Shown piece after piece: positions 1 through 8,100 of a stretch of DNA of 31,777 nucleotides (position 1 is its first letter; every line of letters begins with the position of its first letter). A program made the translations under genes and the position numbers. Below the pieces are notes generated by a model. That model had not been told where the DNA came from. It was given only the letters and a program-made list of their open reading frames with translations, and did no database searches. The DNA lies in the NCBI GenBank assembly GCA_002633005.1, contig NMRA01000065.1, positions 1,169,528-1,201,304 of the forward strand, read 5' to 3'. The stretch comes from Phoronis australis. Its lineage: Eukaryota > Phoronida > Phoronidae.

Positions 1-525
1 AAAAAAAAAAAAAAAAAAAAAAAAAAATAATTATTTTGGATCATGCCTATTATAACTGAGCGTAAAAATGGTGAATGCGTTTACATTAGTGTTTGGGTAA
101 ACAGTCACCCCTGACTGATATCTAAAGACAAGAACATGCATTGTATTATTTTAATTACCAGAAAGAAAAGTAATGATTCTATTATACAGCAAAACTGAAA
201 GAATAATTAAAACTGGAAGATGTTTTAAAATATCACAATTATTCTGGATCATATCCACCCTCTTCTGGTTTTCTGTAGCATGAATTCTAAGTTCAAGCAA
301 GAAAACAAATGTCTCATTCAGTAACTCATCACCGATCTACCATAGGCACCATTGAGAGATTACCCCTTGGAACTCCATACTGCCTTACATGAATACTTTT
401 GCTACCCCGTGACTGATTTGCAATCAGCTATCATGATACAAACTTATACCATTGTACTGGAGCTTCTTGAAAGCTTGCTAAATTCAAAATTTGTTGATAT
501 GAATTTGCATTTGCAATAATTTCAG

Positions 526-924
526 ACACATCCGTCATTCCTATGTGTGCAAACAAGACAATGACAGTTAATAAGGGAATGGTGTGGACCAACAATTATC
601 CCAGATTGGCTTATAATTGGCATCAGTTAAGTAGTGGAAGTCTACAACCACTGTCTGTGTTAGCTGAACATAAATGTCAGTGTGAAATGAAGGTGGAAGA
701 TGACAAGATACGGCTGCAGATGGTTGAAATGGACTTGACAGGCTCCTGCTCTCAGGAACTAGCAATTCAGAGTATGGATGATGGCCAACATAGACGCCAG
801 TATAACTGTACAGCCAAGTATCAGACTAAGACAGACTTTATGAAAAAAGAAGCCGCAAGCTTCCTCCTAAACCTCAAGAGTGGCCATGAGGGTAGAGGGC
901 GCTTTGCACTGGTGTTTAGAAAAG
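526..924 (+). CDS. Gene A exon: CUB-like extracellular domain
   Basis: The acceptor ttcag ends at 525 and the donor gtaagg starts at 925; both ends are phase 1. Landmarks shared with the B and C CUB exons: TNNYPRLAY near the start (CUB SPNYP-like), HKCQCEM in the middle (a C-x-C pair), and GRGRFALVFRKG at the end, where CUB domains have a GF.A.Y strand. Five cysteines and NKT and NCT sequons fit an extracellular domain. It is about 20 residues longer than the B and C versions. Confidence 0.8.
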
Positions 925-3542
925 GTAAGGTGTTAGAAAAGGGACATTGTTCAAGAAACTTTAGATTAATTTTGACTAATATCTAAAACCAAAAGATGAA
1001 GCACACGTTTAACTTTTGCCAAGTCCAAAAATGACACCTTGAACTATGCGAAACACCTAAGGGATTTTTGCTGACTTAAATTTCCCTTGGAGGTGAACAA
1101 GACGTGCAGACTTCAGTCACATGGTAAGCCATGTGGTAATGACTTCAGTCACATGGTAAGCCATGTGTCAGTGACTTCAGTCACATGGTATGCCATGTGC
1201 CAGTGACTTCAGTCACATGGTATGCCATCTGGCAGTGATTTCCAAATGAAAAATGATAGGTTTCATCATTGAACTTCGCATATGTGAAGGTAACGTTCAC
1301 ATCGAAATTCAAATTTGAGACTACTAAAATACCTGAGGTTTGAATGACCTTCACCATGTCCTTATCAACTTTTTTTCATGTATGGAACATTGTTTTCTTC
1401 ACCATAATTACTCAAAAGTACTTTTACTATGAAAAACCACTTTAACATACCATAAGTTGCATCAAAACACTAACACACTATAGACAAGGTAACTTTGCTC
1501 CACTCATTTCTTCACAGTGTCTGCCAGTCTTAACCTTCTCTTGCAGTGTCAAGTGTAGCTGTCTCTTCTAACCCAAAAGTAAAAGTGAAATGTAGGCACT
1601 ATTCATCACGGCCACCACCACAAATAACCCAGACACCAGATGTCACCCAGAATGCTGAAACACAGACATCGTTGTCACCACCATCATCACCACCATTGTC
1701 GTCACCATCATCACCACCATTGTCGTCACCATCACCATTGCCACCACTACCACCATCATCATCACTACAGCCTTCTACCATCTCCATGATACCAACATCA
1801 CAACAGTCACAAAGCAATACACTGAGGACACCATTACCAACTTCAGCTGTTCCAACAATGGGTGACACAGCACAGCCACAGCAACAGAGTAACTTGGGTA
1901 AGTAGAAAGTCTCAAAACAGTTTTCTGATCGACAGTATGATGCTTTATATTACATGACTTCAATTTACGTGTTCGCAATAGCACTGACAGAAGTTTTCAC
2001 ATAATTTTGCTGAAAATTTTATTGCAAAAATTGCAATTTTTCAAAAAATGGTGTTGAATTTTGCTGTATATAGAAACTACCAAATGTTGTTTTATGACAT
2101 CTAGACAACATAGCCAAAATATCACAGACTAGCTTTTTCTTAACATATATTTTTTAGCAAAATTTTACAAAATCAAATTTCATTTGTCAGACATACTGCC
2201 AACTAAATAAATAGGTGAACAAATAACCAAATTGCACCAAAATAAAGAATGCTAATAAAACTGATTACCAAAATGTTCAATTTACAATTGCAAGTACTGT
2301 GGACAATTATTCAACTACTCTTCATTGTCTTCTTGTTTCAGTGGTTATTGGTGGAAGTATAGGTGGCGCTGTTGTCGCCATTATCTTGGTTTGTGTGGGA
2401 GTATTTATTGTTCTTAGGTAAGAGCCAATAAATTAAATTCCACGCTTAAAAACACCCCAACATTTGATATCAGTGACCTTAAAGGAACTTTTAAACAAAT
2501 AATAGGTCGTAAAAGCTAAGTATTTTTTGTCGAAATGCTATCAAAAAATGTTTAAGTTAATGACGTTCTATATATTGTTTGAGAATAGCAAACTGGTATC
2601 CAATCAAAACATGGCGTTTGCAGGTTAATCTGACAGGTGGAGAATTTGAAAAAACAGCGAACATTTCATGAATATGAACCTACTGTACATTAAAATTCCT
2701 GTGAGTTGTGATTAAGCACATAGAAAAATAAGTGAAGATTTATCATCCACTAGTTGTTAATTAGGAATGACACGTTTTACCTTCATGTATATTCCAAAAT
2801 CAATAAACTATTTAAACTTCAAAAATAGAAGATTTTTTGACATTGATCTATATCCTTAATAGACTGAAGACGTTAATCGTATATATCATGCTTAAAATCT
2901 CTACGTTGTCCGTTCAGGTGGAGAAAATCGTCAAAAGAAAACAGTTTGTTTGACAACATCCCTCCCTCCTACAACAATAAAGGCTATGAGACAGACTTCA
3001 GTGAAAACATGTATCAGGATCCGCAACTGTCACATGACTACCAGGATCCAAAACTGACACATGACTACCAGGATCCACAACTGACACATGGCTATCAGGA
3101 TCCACAACTGACACATGACTACCAGGATCCACAACTGTCACATGACTACCAGGATCCCACTGTTGGCAGTGATACAGCTACTTATGAAGCTGCGGCTCAC
3201 AATCACAAAAAAGACAATGTCTATGATGAACTGAACAATGGCATGGCGTTTGATAATGCCATCTACCGCGGAGATGAGGCGGGGAGAAAAGAAAACATTT
3301 ACGACAGCTTGGAAGAGCGGCATGTTTTGTACGAAAGTCAGCCAAACAATCAGATGGAGTCAAATCCAACCTATCATGAGCTTAATACAGCACAATATGA
3401 ATCGCACGCAGTCAATAACAATGAACCGTGTTATTTTGAGTTGCAATCTGATAAGCAAGCAGTTGAACCATCAGCGCCATCTATGGATACAATCAACAGA
3501 ACTGACCAAGAACCAACATATCTGGATTTGGAAAACATTTAA
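526..3542 (+). CDS. Gene A: CUB-like / mucin-like stalk / single-TM receptor with poly-YQDP tail (5' partial)
   Basis: Four exons can be joined: 526-924, 1547-1897, 2342-2417 and 2918-3542. Each is bounded by AG/GT sites with intron phases 1, 1 and 2, giving 482 codons plus a TAA stop. Order: CUB-like domain, Ser/Pro-rich stalk, one membrane segment, ~200-residue cytoplasmic tail. By comparison with genes B and C, the signal peptide and SUEL exons should lie left of the window; bases 1-525 show neither. The tail carries six YQDP units, an FDNAIY PTB-type site, an NPTY site and several YxxL sites, so a tyrosine-phosphorylated signalling or endocytic receptor at the plasma membrane is likely. 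The ligand is unknown. The exon structure is read directly; the function is inferred from motifs. The CUB is clearly more divergent than those of B and C, so A is an older paralog. Confidence 0.85.
1109..1236 (+). repeat. Four tandem 32-bp units, each a potential hairpin
   Basis: Units 1109-1140, 1141-1172, 1173-1204 and 1205-1236 all begin gacttcagtcacatggta. Units 1-3 contain CACATGG, four bases, then CCATGTG, a 7-bp stem; unit 4 has mismatches. It lies in the intron between CUB and stalk of gene A. Confidence 0.9.
1547..1897 (+). CDS. Gene A exon: Ser/Pro-rich stalk
   Basis: The acceptor ttgcag ends at 1546 and the donor gtaagt starts at 1898, phase 1 at both ends. The 117-codon exon is low complexity. 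It contains KVKVKCRHYSS early, aligning loosely with the Cys-containing start of the B and C stalks, then long runs of SPPSSPPL-type repeats built from a CAC/CAT-rich coding microsatellite, then a Gln/Thr-rich end. It probably forms an extended, O-glycosylated spacer. Length polymorphism would be expected. Confidence 0.8.
2342..2417 (+). CDS. Gene A exon: transmembrane helix
   Basis: A 76-bp exon between tttcag and gtaaga, phase 1 in and phase 2 out. It encodes a ~24-residue hydrophobic helix beginning VVIGGSIGGAVV, which contains overlapping GxxxG motifs suited to helix dimerisation. There is no charged residue inside the membrane, so pairing with a charged ITAM adaptor is not indicated. It is followed by basic WRKSSK, the stop-transfer sequence. 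Confidence 0.85.
2918..3542 (+). CDS. Gene A exon: cytoplasmic tail with YQDP repeats and YxxL/NPxY motifs
   Basis: The acceptor cgttcag ends at 2917, and the phase-2 join creates an Arg codon. The tail is ~207 residues. From the membrane: WRKSSK; Tyr pairs around YNNKGYET; a YQDPxLxHD repeat array (3012-3164); ATYEAA; VYDELNN; FDNAIY with Tyr codon 3264-3266 (PTB-type FxNxxY); NIYDSL; NPTYHEL with Tyr codon 3372-3374 (NPxY overlapping YxxL); CYFEL; and terminal TYLDLENI with Tyr codon 3519-3521. YxxP sites are known docking sites for Crk-type SH2 domains. YxxL sites can serve SH2 binding or AP-2 endocytosis. Position -2 of the YxxL sites is N or P, so they do not match a strict ITIM. Confidence 0.85.
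3012..3164 (+). repeat. Coding 27-bp minisatellite (YQDPQLTHD units)
   Basis: Five full 27-bp units start at 3012, 3039, 3066, 3093 and 3120, and a sixth partial unit starts at 3147. Each encodes Y-Q-D-P-(Q/K)-L-(S/T)-H-(D/G), so the array is in frame and multiplies one phosphotyrosine motif. Confidence 0.95.
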
Positions 3543-3648
3543 TCATTGTCTTCGCAGTGTTTTGAGGTTAATACGATATAACAATGACATATTCAAAACT
3601 GGATTACTCATTACAGTGTATTTTTATACGTTGGTAATTTTTGGAAAC

Positions 3649-3902
3649 CTGGGGCCTGTTTCAATAAAACTGACTTCGCTAAAATCAATCTAAAGTATTA
3701 GTAAACTTCAAAATAAAAGTTAAATTGGTCTCGCGACCGCTCCAAGAAAGAGATCTTAGGTTTGAATTAAGAGTTCGATATAAGTTTTGTATTAATTTTG
3801 ACAAACTTACCGGAAGTGGAAGTTTCAAGGTATGGAAGTTAAGCCAAATGTTAGACTTAAATAAAAAATGAACTTAAGTCAGTTTCGTGGAAGGGGCCCC
3901 AG
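3649..3902. mobile_element. Inverted-repeat MITE downstream of gene A
   Basis: The left end CTGGGGCCTGTTTCAATAAA and the right end, read in reverse (CTGGGGCCCCTTCCACGAAA), form an imperfect terminal inverted repeat that continues into ACTGACTT on both sides (~28 bp). Both outer flanks carry AAC, a possible but weak 3-bp target duplication. The element is 254 bp and non-coding. Superfamily unassigned. Confidence 0.65.
3663..3717 (+). terminator. Candidate poly(A) signals of gene A
   Basis: AATAAA occurs at 3663-3668 and again at 3712-3717, 120-175 bases past the stop. Both lie inside the MITE. The first falls in its left terminal repeat, where the right end reads CACGAA instead of AATAAA. Transcript ends are not known, so this is positional evidence only. 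Confidence 0.4.
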
Positions 3903-5077
3903 AACTATAAATGTTAGATATCATATGGTTGCATCAAATTATCTGTAGCAAATATGCATTATTTCATCGTATGAACATTTCTTTCTCATTTCACCTTATG
4001 ACATCATAAAACGGAGCAAAATAAGCACACTACACCACAATTCCTCACTACAAGAAAACTAAATCTGTCAACATCAACATAGATTATTACACAGCATGGT
4101 AGTTATGTCCCATACCTAGACCTCTGGTGAGATTTGGATATTAATAATTTCGTTAAGTTCCATGAGGGAAATATCCACCAAGGGTACGTTAATAATGTAT
4201 TTATTGCCTCTTTTGAACAAATAAACTCTACAAAACTCACAAAACAAAAAGAAGACATTCAACCTTTGTGTAGTAGAATAGTAGAATAACTCGACTTAGT
4301 AGCAGCGTTTTGTTGTGTTGTGGATTGTCTCGGTCCGTCAGTAACTAAGTGTGGAACACTCAATTACACTAGTAAAAGCAATTAGCAGTAGCAAGATGAG
4401 GACTGTCTTAGACAAGTGAACGGATTTATAAACAAGTTACAAATAATAAGTGGGTTGCATGCACTAAACTTTATGATTCAATATTCTACATGAAATAACA
4501 GGAAGCAACTCTAAGAATTTCACAACAATCATCTGAACTATTCTGTTTTGTTTGCCATATATGGTAATGGTCAGCTGTCCTAAGGCAATGATTCTGCGAA
4601 TGACCATTACGCAATCTTGTTTACTACAGATGGGTCGGTTGCTGACTCAGCTGACAGCCAAAACAAGTTTCTATAAACACAAACAATTTGCTGAGAAAGA
4701 AATAATATCAATAATACTATCAAACTAACAAACCAAGTAATATTATCATGAATGTCAGGGATTTCATGACACTTTGTTGTGCTTGTGTCAGTCATCTCTA
4801 TATTACACTGGATCGAAACACACGCGTGAAACATTTTCTACAGAACATCCTGCCCATCACATTATCCTGCCAAATTATCCGTAATTGTATGTATTGCAAG
4901 GGAAGTTATTTACTGTTCAGGTGCTTTTTTCATTATAAAACATTGTTAAGATAAACAATAGGTGACCTAAATTTATTCAAGAGTCCCTGGCCTTTCATAT
5001 CTCATAAAGGTGATATCATAAGATAGCATGAGAGGCTAATAGCACAGGATCCATAGAGCAGGAAGCAGCCTGCAGAC
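3903..5077. other. Intergenic between genes A and B, nothing recognised
   Basis: AT-rich sequence with only short open frames lacking splice sites or recognisable domains. An open frame at 4748-4954 has no supporting features. No RNA gene or repeat with clear ends was found. Confidence 0.5.
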
Positions 5078-5153
5078 ATGGTCACTATAAACCACCCACT
5101 ATGGGCAAGTGTAGTTGGGATGATGATGATGGATGTCTTCAATACCTGTGCAG
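5078..5153 (+). CDS. Gene B tentative exon 1: possible signal peptide
   Basis: ATG at 5078 opens a 25-codon stretch that starts MVTINHPLWASVVG and continues with four Met and a short hydrophobic run to FNTCA. A gtatct donor follows in phase 1, the phase required by the SUEL exon at 7127. The signal peptide is weaker than those of C or D, and no better candidate was found between 3903 and 7126. Gene B could instead begin elsewhere. Confidence 0.35.
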
Positions 5154-8100
5154 GTATCTAACTTTCTGGAGCATTTGTAATATGGCGGACGAGTTAATTT
5201 TGTTCTTAACGGAGTTATAAAGCTGCATTCCAAGCTGTCCAACTCACAAAAAACAAATTCTTGATTTTGGGCTCTTGCTGCTATACAATTGGCCTTACGT
5301 CATTCCCTTTTAAAGAAGAATTAATTTCTGGGTTTACAAAGACCTGACAATCCATTATTACCTGTGACTATACTCCATGATGTCACATGCCAGCTTGTAG
5401 TGTTTTATAGTCTCAATAATGATTCACAAACTCTTTCAAAGAACTGAAAGCACCTCTAATTTGTCTAAGGAGTAGTTTGAGACCAATTTCATATCAGTAA
5501 GTGGCTAAATCAAAAGTTATTTTTTGAGATAAAAGGTGAGCTTTACCCACTTTAAGCTAAACACAACCACAGAATTATTGAGGATCACAAATTGCGTAAC
5601 CATTGTAGTCAAGTGACTTTATTCTAACAGAATATTTCAGAAGCACTTTACATATAACCCAGCTTTCACTACAGTACACAGTTGGTAGACACTTGGCAGA
5701 CTTAATTTTTCATTTTATCTACTGTTATGTGCAACGTCAACATTTAAAGCTTACATACTTCATACTAATCATGGTGGACTTTGACAAAGCATTAGTAGCT
5801 GATCACCCAGGGGACCAAATAGCCTGTCTGCTCTCTATCTAACTAATCATAAATTTAACTTTAGAGACAAACACCCTTATTTTTTAAACCATTTATTATT
5901 CAAACATTACAGCATTGCAAATTAAAAATATCAGCCAGTACATAAACCATAATCACACACCATTTGCCCACATACACTTGACCGTGGTTACAGTGACATG
6001 AAATTATACAGTATGTTGAGAAGTGCATTCCACATTTTGGTAAGAGAATTTTGATGGAATGGCAAAGTATCTCTCTCTGCGCAGCCCAGGTGGCAGCACC
6101 CAGTTCATTTCACCTGACCACTCGCCAAAAGTTTGCAGAAGTCTATAATTATTGCCAGAACTGTAACCTCATACCAGACTGTGTCCCATAACCAAGTGAT
6201 CAAATGCCCGTTGACACAATTACAACGGGACACCTGCACTGCATTCGGTAATGAGCGATTTATTTGTGATATAAAGCTAGTGAGATCACTCCATGTTTCA
6301 TTTGAATTGTGTGTCGTTACCTCATGAAACGTGCATAGCAATGGTAAGTTTCAATTGTGAAATAAAATCAAAATAGTTACAGTTAACATTCTCCTTGTAA
6401 CAACCAATGAACTCGATTCTATCCTCAATGTTATCAAGTGAACCCTCCCTAACACCCAATCAAACAAGCAAAACGAAATGTAGGTTTCCCCAGTCCAAAA
6501 CCTAAGGCCTCTCTGAGAGAACTGTCTTTTTCTCGCAGCTTAATAAGTTCTGCTTGAACTCAATGGCCTGCAACTTTGGGCCGCTAACTGACACACTTTA
6601 GGTTTTAAGAATAATTAATTTCGTCTGTATAAAAATCAAGTAGAAATACATTTGAGAGTAAGTAAAATATTCTAAATCCATCAATCCCAAAACTGCTTTA
6701 TAAATTTGCTACTGTCAAAAAGTTAACTTTGATTTAGAGCATTTACCATGACTTTAAAACCTGCCATGGCCTAAACTTATTACATAGGTTAGATGGATTT
6801 CTGGGCTTGAGAAGAACTGACAAGTCAATCAGCGCATAAGGCAATACGCAGCACATGAACTGACAGGTCAATCAGTGCTTGAGGCAATACTCAGCACATG
6901 AACTGGCAGGTAAATCAGTGCTTGAGGCAATACTCAGCACATGAAGACCCACCTGGTCAAGCAACTTGCTGAGCGAGCAGTCCTTTCAAGCAATAATGAT
7001 ATTGTCAGTTCTTCTAGAAATCACTTCTAATGTAATGTGACAACTTTTTCACAGTAAATTGTTACATACAACATTGTTACAAATAAAACATTCACTTCTA
7101 AGTGTCTTTGATACTTCTTTATTTAGAATCATTTGAAGGCATGGTAGTGAAGAAAGCAATGACATGCTCCAGTGGAAGGATGACTCTACAGTGTTATAGT
7201 GAAGAGATTTATGTGTTGTCGTCAGAGCTTGCATATCAACAGATGCAGGGCACTAGCTGTGCTCCATGGTCCAGTCAGACACAATGCACAATGCCTGCAG
7301 GACAGTATCACCAGGAGATAGTATCCAACTGTACAACACACCACCAGTGTACAGTCACAGTGGATATACCACAACAGCAGTGTGAAACACACACAATCAA
7401 CTCAATGATTGTCAACTATAGTTGTTTTATAGGTATGACTTTCAAGCCTTGTTTATTGTAAGAAGAGGAAAATATCTTTTAATCCAAAATGGATGAACAA
7501 AGACCCTTGGTCAACTCAATGATTATCAACTGAGTCTACTTTCCAGCTACGAATTAAAAACTTTGTAAAGATTAAACCCATTAAAACACCAAATTGGAAA
7601 AGGAAGAACATGGAGTTTGATTGGAGAACACACCCTGCAAACTAAAAAGAGTGCACATGGCCTGTTCTCTTTCACTGTGCATCAGATATGAGCAGTCCAC
7701 ATGGACAGACTTTAAAGCAATATAATACCCATTGTATTAGTAGAAAATTTGAGCTTGTTTATGATTCCTAATCGTATATGGTTTTCATTTCACCGTGGTT
7801 TTTAATGAATTTCCACTTCATTTCCATGAGTTATTTCACCCCTAATATGAGAAAAGTGATCAAAGCAAAGAGATAGTTCATTAGGTGCTACATCACATTT
7901 CTTAACCACCAACTATGAATACTTCTTACTGGTTTGGACAGCACCTAGATTTTGGTGGCGACTTGCTAATTTTTTTTTGGAGGCTGCAGGGAACAGAGAT
8001 GGGAATCAGCTGAGTGATAACCGCTGCTAATCATGGCAAAATTCTTTACTGAGAATTTTAGACATTATGTACTACAAAAACTAAATCCGTCTTTGAAAAG

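Noticed and set aside
1-27. Poly(A) run at the window start as a retroposed poly(A) tail
   Set aside because: The sequence to its left is not visible, so no element or target duplication can be shown.
1599-1868. Asp/Gly-rich minus-strand open frame
   Set aside because: Antisense shadow of the Ser/Pro-rich stalk exon of gene A.
4748-4954. Open frame with Cys-rich start, considered as the signal exon of gene B
   Set aside because: No hydrophobic leader of proper shape and no phase-1 donor; the antisense frame is equally open.
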